Part shown: positions 6,964 through 16,186 of the stretch, in pieces
How the letters are laid out: the number at the start of each line of letters is the position of its first letter
Position numbering within the stretch: the stretch's first letter is position 1
Assembly (NCBI GenBank): GCA_001823105.1
Contig: MHTO01000019.1
Span: forward strand, 5,079 to 42,456
Direction: 5' to 3'
DNA length: 37,378 nucleotides
DNA from: Candidatus Wildermuthbacteria bacterium GWA2_46_15
Lineage (GTDB): Bacteria; Patescibacteriota; Minisyncoccia; Minisyncoccales; GWA2-46-15
Program-made: the position numbers and the translations under genes
The notes under the pieces: model-generated
Told to the model about the DNA's origin: nothing
Database searches by the model: none
Seen by the model: the letters and a program-made list of their open reading frames with translations, nothing else

Positions 6964-9900
6964 ATGAACGTAAAATCATTCTCTAAGGCGAAGGTTTCCT
7001 TTCGCCTTCCCTACTTGGGGTCTCTCCAGAGAGACAGCTGGCAATGGCTTTTGGAGAGAGGCATCAAAGATCTGTTTGCCGAGGTTTCGCCCATCCGGGA
7101 TTACACCAAAAAAGAGTTTGAACTCTGGTTTTTGGATTATGAGCTCAGCGCGTCCAAATACAAGGATGATTTGGAGGCCAAAAATGACAACGGTTCATAC
7201 GAAGCTTCCCTGAGGGCCAAGACCCGCCTGATCAATCTCAAGACTAAAGAGATTAAAGAGCAAGAAGTTTTTCTGGCCGATTTTCCCATTATGACCGAGA
7301 GAGGCACTTTTATTGTTAACGGCGTCGAAAGGGTCGCCATCGCCCAGCTGATTCGTTCGCCGGGCGTTTTCTTTACCAGCCAGAGAATCGGCGGACGTCA
7401 TTATTTCGGCGCCAAGGTCATTCCTAACCGGGGCGCCTGGCTGGAAATGGAAACCGACGCCACGGGTTTTGTGGGTATCAAGATTGACCGCAAGAGAAGG
7501 GTGGCTGCCACCACTCTCTTGAGGGCTTTTGGCATTGATAATGATTTGGCCATCAAAGAGCTCTTCTCGGATATCGACAATGATCCCGATCTCAAATACC
7601 TGGACGAAACCTTAAAGAAAGACCCGACGCACAACCAGGCCGAAGCCTTGGTTGAGATCTATGAGAGGCTGAGGCCGGGAGATTTGGTGACGCCGGACAC
7701 GGCGCGGGAATTGATCGAAAACATGTTTTTTAACTTTGAGAGATATGACCTTTCTCGGGTCGGGAGGTGGAGAATGAACCAGCGGTTTTCGCGCGAGCGC
7801 AAAACTGACGCAGAACCAAACGCAAAACAGACGCAGAAGTTTAGCGGCGACGAGGTCACGGTCAAAGAAAGAGTTCTTCGGCCCGAGGATATCGTGGCCG
7901 TCATCCATGAAATCATTCGCTTAAACAACACGCCGGGCGCCCTGCCCGATCCGATTGATCACTTGGGCAACCGCCGCGTCAGAACCTCGGCCGAAGTTCT
8001 GCAAAACCGCATGAGAGTGGGGATGCTGAGGATGGAAAGAATCATCAAGGACCGGATTTCCACTTTAGAAGAAGGCATGCTGGCCCCTTCTCAGCTCATC
8101 AACCCCCGTCCCTTAATGGCCGTCATTAAAGAATTCTTTACTTCCAGCCAGCTCTGCCAATTCATGGATAATGAAAATCCTTTGGCCGAGCTCGAACACA
8201 AAAGACGGCTGGCGGCAACGGGCCCGGGCGGTTTGACCCGGGAAAGAGCCGGTTTGGAAGTGAGAGACGTCCAGCCTTCGCACTATGGCCGTATCTGCCC
8301 GATTCAGACCCCCGAAGGCCAGAATGTCGGTTTGATTTCTCACATGGCCTGCTTTGCCCGGATCAATTCTTTGGGCTTTCTGGAAACCCCCTACTTTAAG
8401 GTGGAAAACGGCAAAATCACCGGCGAAGTTCATTATCTCAATGCTTACGAGGAAGAAAGGTACAACATCGCCCACGCCGGCATTGACATTGATAAAAACG
8501 GACAGATTATTCCCGCCAAGGTAGCCGCCCGCATCAAGGGGGAGCCGGGCGAGATTGAAAAAGAAAAGATTAATTTCATCGACGTTTCTTCGAAACAAGC
8601 CATTTCCGCGGCCACTTCTTTGATTCCCTTTTTGCAGAATGATGACGCCAACCGCGCCCTGATGGGCTCGAACATGCAGCGCCAGGCCGTGCCTCTTTTG
8701 AATCCCGAGGCGCCTTTGGTTTGCACCGGGGTGGAGCCTAAGGTGGCCGAAGACTCGGGCCAGATTCTCCTGGCCCGGGACGACGGCCGGGTAACCGAAG
8801 TCGATGCCCAGCACATCGTCATTCAAAACACCAAGACCCGGGTCCAGACCCGTTACCCGCTCCGCACTTTTGTTCGGACCAACCAATACACTTGTTTTCA
8901 CCAACGGCCGGTTGTCAAAAAGGGGGAGCCCATCAAAAAGGGCCAGGTTTTGACGGATGGGGCGGCCATTGAAGATGGCTGGCTGGCCTTGGGCCGGAAT
9001 ATTCTCGTTTCCTTTTTGCCCTGGCGGGGCTCAAACTTTGAAGACGCCATCATCATTTCGGAAAAACTGGTTAAAGAATACGTTTATTCTTCGATCCATT
9101 TAGAGAACTTTTTTTGCGATGTCCGGGAAACCAAGCTGGGTCCGGAACTGACCACCGGCGACATTCCCAATGTTTCGGAAGAAAAACTGAAGGACCTGGA
9201 TTCCGAAGGCATCATTCGCATCGGCGCCGAAGTCGGTTCTCACGACATTCTGGTCGGGAAAATCTCGCCCAAGGGCGAGACGGACCTGACGCCGGAAGAA
9301 AGGCTCTTGAAAGCCATTTTCGGGGAAAGAGCCCGGGAGGTCAAAGACAGTTCGCTTTTGCTCGAATACGGCAAACGCGGCCGGGTCGTTGGCGTTAAAG
9401 TCTGGGAAAGAGAAAAGGGGGCCAAGCTCGAACCCGGCATCATTAAAAGAGTTCAGGTGGAAGTGGCGGCCCTGCGCAAGATTCAGACCGGTGATAAATT
9501 AGCCGGGCGCCATGGCAACAAAGGCGTCGTTTCTCTGGTTTTGCCCGAAGAAGAAATGCCCTTCCTGGAAGACGGCACGCCCGTGGATATTATTCTTAAT
9601 CCTTTGAGCGTCGCTTCCCGCATGAACCTGGGCCAGATTCTGGAGACGCATTTGGGTTTGGCGGCCAAGAAACTGGGCTACCGGGCCGTTTCCCCGGCCT
9701 TGCTCGGTGCCAACGAAAAAGACATCAAAGAGGAATTGATTAAGGCCGGCTACCCCGCCGACGGCAAATTGCCGGTTTTTGACGGCCGGACCGGCGAACC
9801 CTTTCCGGAAAAGATCACCGTCGGCTATATCTACATGATGCAGCTGATCCACATGGTCGAAGACAAACTTCACATGAGATCGATCGGCCCCTATTCTTTG

Positions 9901-10194
9901 ATCACCCAGCAGCCGTTGGGCGGTAAATCCCAATTCGGCGGCCAGCGATTCGGAGAAATGGAAGTCTGGTCTTTGGAAGGCTACGGCGCCAGCCACATCC
10001 TGCAAGAGATGTTAACCATCAAATCCGATGACGTGCCCGGGAGAGCCGCCAGTTATGAGGCGATTCTCAAAGGCGAGCCCATTCGTCAGCCCAGCGTCCC
10101 GGCTTCTTTTAGTCTTTTGGTGGCCGAATTAAAATCACTGGGATTGGCGGTGGAAGTCAAGGAGAAAATGAGGGAAGAAGAGAAAGAAGAATAA
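6964..10194 (+). CDS. rpoB: DNA-directed RNA polymerase subunit beta
   Basis: A 1076-residue RpoB, much shorter than the 1342 of E. coli but normal for CPR. Conserved blocks are easy to read: FMDNENPLAELEHKRR and GPGGLTRERAG of the rifampicin region, GRICPIQTPEGQNVGLI, LPWRGSNFEDAIIISE, GDKLAGRHGNKGVVS, and the C-terminal QFGGQRFGEMEVWSLEGYGA. In the rifampicin region the residues aligned with E. coli S531 and L533 are Ala and Thr. The gene has its own two-promoter leader and is not preceded by rplJL. No SD is visible before the ATG. RpoC follows after 9 bp, so the two are co-transcribed. Residues 279-292 are encoded by a degenerate AAAGCG-like repeat. Confidence 0.98.
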   Translation: MNVKSFSKAKVSFRLPYLGSLQRDSWQWLLERGIKDLFAEVSPIRDYTKKEFELWFLDYELSASKYKDDLEAKNDNGSYEASLRAKTRLINLKTKEIKEQEVFLADFPIMTERGTFIVNGVERVAIAQLIRSPGVFFTSQRIGGRHYFGAKVIPNRGAWLEMETDATGFVGIKIDRKRRVAATTLLRAFGIDNDLAIKELFSDIDNDPDLKYLDETLKKDPTHNQAEALVEIYERLRPGDLVTPDTARELIENMFFNFERYDLSRVGRWRMNQRFSRERKTDAEPNAKQTQKFSGDEVTVKERVLRPEDIVAVIHEIIRLNNTPGALPDPIDHLGNRRVRTSAEVLQNRMRVGMLRMERIIKDRISTLEEGMLAPSQLINPRPLMAVIKEFFTSSQLCQFMDNENPLAELEHKRRLAATGPGGLTRERAGLEVRDVQPSHYGRICPIQTPEGQNVGLISHMACFARINSLGFLETPYFKVENGKITGEVHYLNAYEEERYNIAHAGIDIDKNGQIIPAKVAARIKGEPGEIEKEKINFIDVSSKQAISAATSLIPFLQNDDANRALMGSNMQRQAVPLLNPEAPLVCTGVEPKVAEDSGQILLARDDGRVTEVDAQHIVIQNTKTRVQTRYPLRTFVRTNQYTCFHQRPVVKKGEPIKKGQVLTDGAAIEDGWLALGRNILVSFLPWRGSNFEDAIIISEKLVKEYVYSSIHLENFFCDVRETKLGPELTTGDIPNVSEEKLKDLDSEGIIRIGAEVGSHDILVGKISPKGETDLTPEERLLKAIFGERAREVKDSSLLLEYGKRGRVVGVKVWEREKGAKLEPGIIKRVQVEVAALRKIQTGDKLAGRHGNKGVVSLVLPEEEMPFLEDGTPVDIILNPLSVASRMNLGQILETHLGLAAKKLGYRAVSPALLGANEKDIKEELIKAGYPADGKLPVFDGRTGEPFPEKITVGYIYMMQLIHMVEDKLHMRSIGPYSLITQQPLGGKSQFGGQRFGEMEVWSLEGYGASHILQEMLTIKSDDVPGRAASYEAILKGEPIRQPSVPASFSLLVAELKSLGLAVEVKEKMREEEKEE
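7798..7839 (+). repeat. Degenerate AAACGCA-type repeat inside rpoB
   Basis: Codons for R279 to K292 contain GCGCAAAAC and AACGCAAAAC, similar in words and in reading frame to the TQSAKRK repeats of rpoC and uvrA. It lies in a variable stretch between conserved blocks. The likeness is partial, so this may be chance composition. Confidence 0.4.
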
Positions 10195-10203
10195 CTTAAT
10201 CTT

Positions 10204-13200
10204 ATGCGTGTCGCTGATCTAGAGGCTATCAGGATCAAACTCGCTTCGCCCGAGGAGATTTTGCAATGGTCCCACGGCGAAGTGACCAAACCCGAGACGA
10301 TCAACTACCGGACGCAAAAGCCCGAAAAAGAAGGTTTGTTTGACGAAAAGATTTTCGGTCCGGAAAAAGATTACGAGTGCTATTGCGGCAAATATCGCGG
10401 CATCCGCCACAAGGGCATCGTCTGCGACAAATGCGGCGTGGAAGTGACCAAGGCTCAAGTTCGGCGGGAGAGAATGGGGCACATCAAACTGGCCTCGCCC
10501 GTTTCCCATATCTGGTTCTTAAGAGGCGTGCCGTCCCGCATGGGCCAGGTTTTGGATTTGCCCATGGCCCACCTGGAGAAAGTCATCTATTTTAATGCTT
10601 ATATTGTGACCAAGGTGGAGGAAGCGGCCAAGCAGCAGATCTTAGAACAGATTGAAAAAGAATACCAACAAAAGTTCAAAACGCAAAGCGCAAAACGCAA
10701 AACTATAACTAAAAATTCAAAAATAAAAACAGACGAGGGCAAGACAAAAGGAGAAAAGCAGGAAGAACGCGATTTGAAGACGGCCCGAGACCGGGCCAAA
10801 GACGAACTTTTAAGCATTAAACCCTTAAAAATTCTTTCGGAAGTCGACTATTTTGACTTATCGATTAAATACGGCCAGTCTTTTGAGGCCGGCACCGGGG
10901 CAGAAACTCTGAGAAAGATCTTCAGCGAAATTGATACCAAGAAAAAGATTGCCGGACTCAAGGAAGAACTGGAAAAAGCCTCTCCCTTAAACCGGAGAAA
11001 GATTTTAAGACGGCTCAAGCTTTTTCAAGGCCTGGAAAGGGCCAACATTAAAGCCGAATGGATGTTTCTGACCATCCTGCCCATTCTGCCGCCGGATCTT
11101 AGGCCGATGGTTCAGCTGGACGGCGGCCGCTATGCCTCCTCTGATTTAAACGATCTTTACCGCCGGGTCATCAACCGCAATAATCGCTTAAAGTATTTGC
11201 TGGAGATTGCCGCGCCCGAGGTCATCGTCCGCAATGAAAAGAGAATGCTGCAGGAAGCCGTTGACGCCCTGATCGACAACGGCATGAGAAAGGGCACCAT
11301 GACTCAGGCCACCACCGGCGGCCGCCGCCTTTTGAAGTCTCTGGCCGATATTCTAAAAGGAAAACAAGGCCGGTTTAGGCAGAATCTTTTGGGCAAGAGA
11401 GTGGACTACTCCGGGAGATCCGTCATCGTCGTGGGCCCGGATTTGCCCTTGAATCAGGTGGGCATTCCCAAGAAAATGGCCCTGGAACTTTTTAAACCTT
11501 TTGTCATTAAAAAAATTCTGGACAAGGAACTGGCCTACAACGTGCGGGGCGCTTCCCGTTTGATTGAGCAGGAAACCGATGACGTCTGGGCCATTCTCGA
11601 AGAAGTGGTGACGGACAAATTAGTCCTCTTGAACCGGGCCCCGACCTTGCACCGGCTGGGCATTCAGGCTTTTCAGCCCATCCTGATTGAGGGTGAAGCC
11701 ATCCGGGTTCATCCCTTGGTTTGCAAAGCTTTTAACGCGGATTTTGACGGAGACCAGATGGCTGTTCATTTGCCTTTGTCCAAAGAAGCTCAGGCCGAAG
11801 CCCGGGAGATCATGCTTTCTTCGTTGAATCTCTTGAAGCCGGCCACGGGCTTGCCCATTGTCAGTCCTTCCCAGGATATTGTTTTGGGCTGTTATTGGCT
11901 GACCAAGATAAAGCCTGGCGCCAAGGGTGAGGGCAAGATTTTCGGTTCGGCCGAGGAAGCTCATCTGGCCCATGAGTTTAAGGAAGTCGATATGAAGGCC
12001 GTTATTAAAATCCCAAATCCCAAATCCCAAACCAACGAATTTATCGAGACCAGCGTGGGCCGCTTGACCTTTAACGAGGCTTTGCCCGAAGATTTTCCTT
12101 TCCAGAATAAAGAGATGAATTCCCGGGAGCTGGAAGAGCTCATCCGCGAGGTCATTGAGAGATACGGGATTGAAAAGACCCCGCCCATTCTGGATAAAAT
12201 TAAGAGTACGGGCTTCGAAGGCGCCACCTGGTCCGGCGTGACCTGGGGCATGGATGACCTGATCGTGCCCGAGGAAAAACCCAAACTGATTGCGGCCGCC
12301 GAGCAAGAAATCGCCCAGCTGGAAACCCATTTTCAAAAAGGACTTTTGTCCCGCGATGAAAAATATCAGAGATCAATTGAAGTTTGGCAGCGAACCAAGT
12401 CGGCGGTGGAAAAATTAGTGCCGAAATCTCTGCCGGCGGATGGAAGCGTCTTTACCATCATTGATTCGGGGGCCCGGGGTTCCTGGGCTCAGCCGGCGCA
12501 GATGGCGGGCATGAAGGGCTTGGTCATTAACCCAATCGGCCGGATTATTGAACTGCCGATCAAACATTCTTACAAAGAAGGCTTTGACGTTTTGGAATAC
12601 TTCTTATCAACTCACGGCGCCCGCAAGGGTACGGCCGACACCGCCCTGAGAACCTCCACCGCCGGTTACCTGACGAGAAGGCTCGTCGACGTCAGCCACG
12701 ACATCATCATCCACGAGATTGACTGCGGCGATGCCGCGGGCACGGTCTTTTCACGCCCGGAAGCCCAAGAGATCGGCCAGAACTTCCTTTTTAAAATTGT
12801 GGGCCGTATTTCTCTGGATAGTATTAAATCAAGCAATCCGGAAAGCAAAAATAAAACCCTGGTTAAGGCGGGCGAAGTGATCGACTGGGAAAAGGGCAAA
12901 GAAATCATCAAAAATGGCATTGACGAAGTGCGGGCCCGTTCGCCTTTGAGCTGCCGGCTTTTAAGAGGCGTCTGTCAGAAATGCTACGGCTGGAGCCTGG
13001 GATCGGGCCAGATAGTTAAGACGGGAGAAGCGGTGGGCGTCATTGCCGCTCAGGCCATTGGTGAGCCGGGGACGCAGTTAACGATGAGAACCTTCCATTT
13101 GGGCGGCGTGGCCGGCGGCAGCGATATTACCATGGGCTTGCCGCGGGTGGAAGAAATCTTTGAGGCTCGGGTGCCTCTTGGCCAGGGCGCGATGACCCTG

Positions 13201-13881
13201 GTTGATGGCCAGGTTCTGGAAATTATTGGCGGAAAGACGGTCCGGATAAAGCCATCCGAGCCAGCCAGCTCAGCCCTTGGTTTAGCCGCTGGCTCAGCCA
13301 GGAAGAAAAAGATCTCGAAGCTGGAGAAAGACGAGATTTTGGAATATGAAATCCCCGAAGGCAAAGGCATTTTGGTTAAGGTGGGGGATCGGGTCAAAGC
13401 GGGGCAAGCCCTGTCCGAGGGCAACCTGGATTTAAAGGAGCTTTTCAAGGCCGTGGGCCAAGAACGAACCCAGCATCATATTATTAAAGAGATTCAGCGG
13501 ATTTATGCTTCTCAGGGGGCGACCATTCACGACAAGCACGTTGAGGTGGTCGTCCGGCAAATGTTTTCCCGATTGAAGGTCAAGGATCCGGGTGACAGCA
13601 TTTTGATTCAGGGAGAAACCATCACCAACCAGAAATTATTTGAAGAAAACCAGCGGCTGAAGAAAGAAGGAAAAAAGACCGTGTCGGCCACTTCAATTTT
13701 ATTGGGCATCTCTAAAGTAGCTTTAACGACGGACAGTTTTTTGTCGGCCGCCTCCTTCCAAGAGACTTCCCGGATTCTTATTTCCGCGGCCATCTCGGGC
13801 AAGGAAGACAAGCTCCAGGGCTTAAAAGAGAATGTCATCATCGGCAAGCTGATTCCGGTCGGCACGGGCCTGAAGAAGTGA
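10204..13881 (+). CDS. rpoC: DNA-directed RNA polymerase subunit beta'
   Basis: A 1225-residue RpoC. The N-terminal zinc site is C59, C61, C74, C77 (ECYCGKY...GIVCDKCG). The catalytic NADFDGDQM has Asp 513, 515 and 517. KGKQGRFRQNLLGKRVDYSGRSVI and LLNRAPTLHRLGIQAF are intact. The second zinc site is spread over IHEIDCGD and SCRLLRGVCQKCYGWS. GEPGTQLTMRTFH of the trigger-loop region is present. Three variable stretches look like repeat insertions: residues about 158-176, 600-608 and 1019-1031. All are in frame and fall between conserved blocks. It ends in TGA; ftsK starts 36 bp later from its own promoter. Confidence 0.98.
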   Translation: MRVADLEAIRIKLASPEEILQWSHGEVTKPETINYRTQKPEKEGLFDEKIFGPEKDYECYCGKYRGIRHKGIVCDKCGVEVTKAQVRRERMGHIKLASPVSHIWFLRGVPSRMGQVLDLPMAHLEKVIYFNAYIVTKVEEAAKQQILEQIEKEYQQKFKTQSAKRKTITKNSKIKTDEGKTKGEKQEERDLKTARDRAKDELLSIKPLKILSEVDYFDLSIKYGQSFEAGTGAETLRKIFSEIDTKKKIAGLKEELEKASPLNRRKILRRLKLFQGLERANIKAEWMFLTILPILPPDLRPMVQLDGGRYASSDLNDLYRRVINRNNRLKYLLEIAAPEVIVRNEKRMLQEAVDALIDNGMRKGTMTQATTGGRRLLKSLADILKGKQGRFRQNLLGKRVDYSGRSVIVVGPDLPLNQVGIPKKMALELFKPFVIKKILDKELAYNVRGASRLIEQETDDVWAILEEVVTDKLVLLNRAPTLHRLGIQAFQPILIEGEAIRVHPLVCKAFNADFDGDQMAVHLPLSKEAQAEAREIMLSSLNLLKPATGLPIVSPSQDIVLGCYWLTKIKPGAKGEGKIFGSAEEAHLAHEFKEVDMKAVIKIPNPKSQTNEFIETSVGRLTFNEALPEDFPFQNKEMNSRELEELIREVIERYGIEKTPPILDKIKSTGFEGATWSGVTWGMDDLIVPEEKPKLIAAAEQEIAQLETHFQKGLLSRDEKYQRSIEVWQRTKSAVEKLVPKSLPADGSVFTIIDSGARGSWAQPAQMAGMKGLVINPIGRIIELPIKHSYKEGFDVLEYFLSTHGARKGTADTALRTSTAGYLTRRLVDVSHDIIIHEIDCGDAAGTVFSRPEAQEIGQNFLFKIVGRISLDSIKSSNPESKNKTLVKAGEVIDWEKGKEIIKNGIDEVRARSPLSCRLLRGVCQKCYGWSLGSGQIVKTGEAVGVIAAQAIGEPGTQLTMRTFHLGGVAGGSDITMGLPRVEEIFEARVPLGQGAMTLVDGQVLEIIGGKTVRIKPSEPASSALGLAAGSARKKKISKLEKDEILEYEIPEGKGILVKVGDRVKAGQALSEGNLDLKELFKAVGQERTQHHIIKEIQRIYASQGATIHDKHVEVVVRQMFSRLKVKDPGDSILIQGETITNQKLFEENQRLKKEGKKTVSATSILLGISKVALTTDSFLSAASFQETSRILISAAISGKEDKLQGLKENVIIGKLIPVGTGLKK
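10674..10730 (+). repeat. Coding AAAGCG/AAACGC repeat in rpoC (TQSAKRK element)
   Basis: ACGCAAAGCGCAAAACGCAA begins at 10681 and is read as T160-Q-S-A-K-R-K166, followed by more A-rich repeat (AAAAATTCAAAAATAAAA). The same seven residues come from the same frame of the repeat in uvrA (29334-29365 and 29949-29975). The stretch sits in a lineage-variable part of beta'. Confidence 0.8.
12008..12028 (+). repeat. Heptanucleotide tandem repeat inside rpoC
   Basis: AAATCCC occurs three times in a row and is read as part of IPNPKSQ. Since seven is not a multiple of three, a change of copy number by one would shift the frame. It lies in a variable loop near residue 602. Confidence 0.75.
13258..13295 (+). 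repeat. Palindromic insertion in the C-terminal part of rpoC
   Basis: GAGCCAGC (13258-13265) and its inverse complement GCTGGCTC (13288-13295) enclose a segment read as an Ala/Ser/Gly-rich linker (EPASSALGLAAGSA). The linker has no obvious counterpart in E. coli beta'. Confidence 0.6.
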
Positions 13882-13910
13882 TTCACTCGGCAGCCAAAAA
13901 ATGCTAGAAT
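13882..13910 (+). promoter_or_regulatory. ftsK promoter (near-leaderless)
   Basis: TTCACT (13882-13887), 17 bp, then TAGAAT (13905-13910) preceded by TGC, an extended -10. The predicted start at 13917 is one base before the GTG start codon. Confidence 0.65.
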
Positions 13911-13917
13911 TTACTCA

Positions 13918-16149
13918 GTGAGTAAAAACAATAAGAATCACAATTCAAAGAACTCTCTTTCGAAGAAAGACAAGGAACCAAAGCCCTTGTTCCTTCCGGC
14001 TTTAGCCCGGGGCTATCTCTTGGGCCTGGTTTTTCTCTTGGCCGCGGCCATTCTCACCCTTTCCTTTTTCGATCTGGCCGGCGGGGGAGGAGAAAAAATT
14101 CTCAGTTCCCTCACTTTTTTATTTGGCCAAACAGCGGTCCGGTTGCTGCCTTTGTTTTTGATTTTGGCCGGCGTCTTCTTTTTTGTCGCCAGCCCGAATT
14201 CTCAGAAGATCTGGAAAATGATTATTCTGGCGCTTTTTTCCTGTTTAATCGGCCTGAGCGCGGTTTTGACTTCTTTAAACGGTTACGACAAATTCTCTTT
14301 GGGCGACCCGGGGCCCGGTGGTTTTCTGGGACGCCTTTTGAGCTGGCCCATTCTCAAGATATTTGATTTCTGGGTCAGTCTGGCGGTTTTCGGGGGCTTG
14401 ATCATCTTTGGCTTTTTTATCTTTTGGCAGGTGAGCCGGAAGATCCGGCCCAAAGAGGTTGAGGATCTGGCGGAAAAGCCCCAGATACTCCGGAGGATTT
14501 TTGAACCCCAGCTCAAAATTAAAGAAATCTCGGACAACAAATCCCGTTCCCTGACGGGAGCGGCGCCCTTACCCGAACTCAAAACTAAACCCATTCCCCA
14601 AGGGATGAGATCATCAATTTACAAGAAACCGCCCCTGGATTTGCTGGAAGTTGATCGGGGCGAACCCGTCACCGGCGATATCCGCAATAACCTGACCATT
14701 ATTAAAAAAACCTTAGAGACTTTTGGCATTCCCGTGGAAATGGGCGAAGTTAATGTTGGTCCGACCGTCACCCGATATACCTTAAAGCCGGCCGAAGGCA
14801 TCAAGCTTTCCAAAATCACCACTCTGAATAATGATCTTTCCCTGGCCTTGGCGACTCATCCCATTCGCATCGAAGCGCCGATTCCGGGCCAGTCCTTGGT
14901 GGGAATTGAGATTCCCAACAAGGTCCGAACCCAGGTCAGATTGCGCAATCTTTTTGAATCGCCGGAATTCCAAAATTCCAGTTCATCTTTGGTTTTTGCT
15001 TTGGGCCGGGACGTCGCCGGCAACCCTCTTTTTGCCGATCTGACCCGCATGCCGCATTTGCTGGTGGCCGGCTCGACCGGAACGGGCAAAACCATTTGCC
15101 TAAACAGCCTCATTTTAAGCTTGATTTATCGCAATTCACCCGAGGTGATGAGGTTAATCCTGGTTGATCCCAAGCGGGTGGAGTTCCCGGTTTATCAGGA
15201 CATCCCCCATCTTTTGTCCCCCGTTATCTTTGACGGCCAGAAAACCATCAATACCCTAAAATGGCTGGTCAAGGAAATGGAGAGACGTTTCGAAGTTCTG
15301 GCTCAGGCCAAAGCCCGGGACATCGGCGGGTACAATCGCGAGATCAATTCCCGCCGCGCCAAGACCTCGGTCAAAAATGAAGAAGAGGATTTGGACCCCA
15401 TGCCCTATATTGTCGTCGTCATTGACGAGCTGGCCGATTTGATGGCCGCCCGCGGCAAAGAGATTGAAGGCGGCATCGTCAGGCTGGCCCAGATGGCCCG
15501 CGCCGTGGGCATTCATCTGGTCGTGGCCACGCAAAGACCGTCCGTGGAAGTCATTACCGGTTTAATCAAGGCCAACATTACTTCCCGCATCACTTTCCAG
15601 GTGGCTTCACAGGTTGATTCCCGGACCGTCATTGACATGGCCGGAGCGGAAAAGCTCCTGGGCTCCGGCGACCTGCTCTTTATCTCTGCAGAAACGGCTA
15701 AGCCCCGCCGGATCCAGGGCGGCTATGTCACGGACAAAGAAGTCAAAAGAGTCACCGAGTTTTTGAAGACTCAAAAACATGACTTTGCCGTTTTGAAAGA
15801 AAACTTTTTGGCCGAGGAATTGGAAAGAGAGCTGGCCGTCGGGGAACCCGACAGGGGCGAGTTTTATGCCGGCGAGGAAGACCCTCTCTATCCCCAGGCC
15901 AAGCAATTGGCGATTGAATCCAAAAAAGCTTCGGCTTCCCTGATGCAGCGCCGGTTAAGAGTGGGCTATGCTCGGGCGGCCCGGCTCTTGGATATTCTGG
16001 AAGAAAGAGGCGTGGTCGGACCGGCCGACGGCGCCAAACCCCGGGAGGTTTATCTGACCGGTGAAGTCAAAGAAGGAGAAGGGGGTGTTTCCATTAAGAT
16101 TCAGAGGCCGGGGGGAGAAAAACAGGATGACGAGTGGGAGAAAGTCTAA
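13918..16149 (+). CDS. ftsK: FtsK/SpoIIIE-family DNA translocase
   Basis: A 743-residue protein started at GTG 13918, the codon nearest its promoter. Four hydrophobic segments (about 33-52, 68-92, 100-120, 148-171) anchor it in the membrane. A linker is followed by the FtsK alpha domain (DIRNNLTIIKKTLETFGIPVEM), Walker A GSTGTGKT (385-392), Walker B with YIVVVIDELADLM, and the C-terminal gamma winged-helix domain (ASLMQRRLRVGYARAARLLD) that reads polar DNA motifs. FtsK pumps chromosome DNA at the septum and drives dimer resolution. A small inverted repeat at 14542-14559 (TCCCGT/ACGGGA) codes for part of the linker. A RAYT unit begins two bases after its stop. Confidence 0.96.
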   Translation: MSKNNKNHNSKNSLSKKDKEPKPLFLPALARGYLLGLVFLLAAAILTLSFFDLAGGGGEKILSSLTFLFGQTAVRLLPLFLILAGVFFFVASPNSQKIWKMIILALFSCLIGLSAVLTSLNGYDKFSLGDPGPGGFLGRLLSWPILKIFDFWVSLAVFGGLIIFGFFIFWQVSRKIRPKEVEDLAEKPQILRRIFEPQLKIKEISDNKSRSLTGAAPLPELKTKPIPQGMRSSIYKKPPLDLLEVDRGEPVTGDIRNNLTIIKKTLETFGIPVEMGEVNVGPTVTRYTLKPAEGIKLSKITTLNNDLSLALATHPIRIEAPIPGQSLVGIEIPNKVRTQVRLRNLFESPEFQNSSSSLVFALGRDVAGNPLFADLTRMPHLLVAGSTGTGKTICLNSLILSLIYRNSPEVMRLILVDPKRVEFPVYQDIPHLLSPVIFDGQKTINTLKWLVKEMERRFEVLAQAKARDIGGYNREINSRRAKTSVKNEEEDLDPMPYIVVVIDELADLMAARGKEIEGGIVRLAQMARAVGIHLVVATQRPSVEVITGLIKANITSRITFQVASQVDSRTVIDMAGAEKLLGSGDLLFISAETAKPRRIQGGYVTDKEVKRVTEFLKTQKHDFAVLKENFLAEELERELAVGEPDRGEFYAGEEDPLYPQAKQLAIESKKASASLMQRRLRVGYARAARLLDILEERGVVGPADGAKPREVYLTGEVKEGEGGVSIKIQRPGGEKQDDEWEKV

Positions 16150-16150
16150 T

Positions 16151-16175
16151 TGTGTCAAGGTCAGACCTTGACACA
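16151..16175. repeat. Left palindrome of RAYT unit 1
   Basis: Perfect 12-bp arms (TGTGTCAAGGTC) around a central A. It is the reverse complement, over its 21-bp core, of the palindrome at 16934-16954. Confidence 0.9.
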
Positions 16176-16186
16176 GGAACAAAGAG

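Noticed and set aside
8113..8904. 263-codon minus frame inside rpoB
   Set aside because: Opposite to conserved RpoB blocks, with no motif or start signal of its own.
13860..13882. Recoding of UGA to Gly as in Gracilibacteria
   Set aside because: TGA closes rpoC, rpsR, ssb, the mutase and the binding protein at the expected ends, so it is a normal stop.
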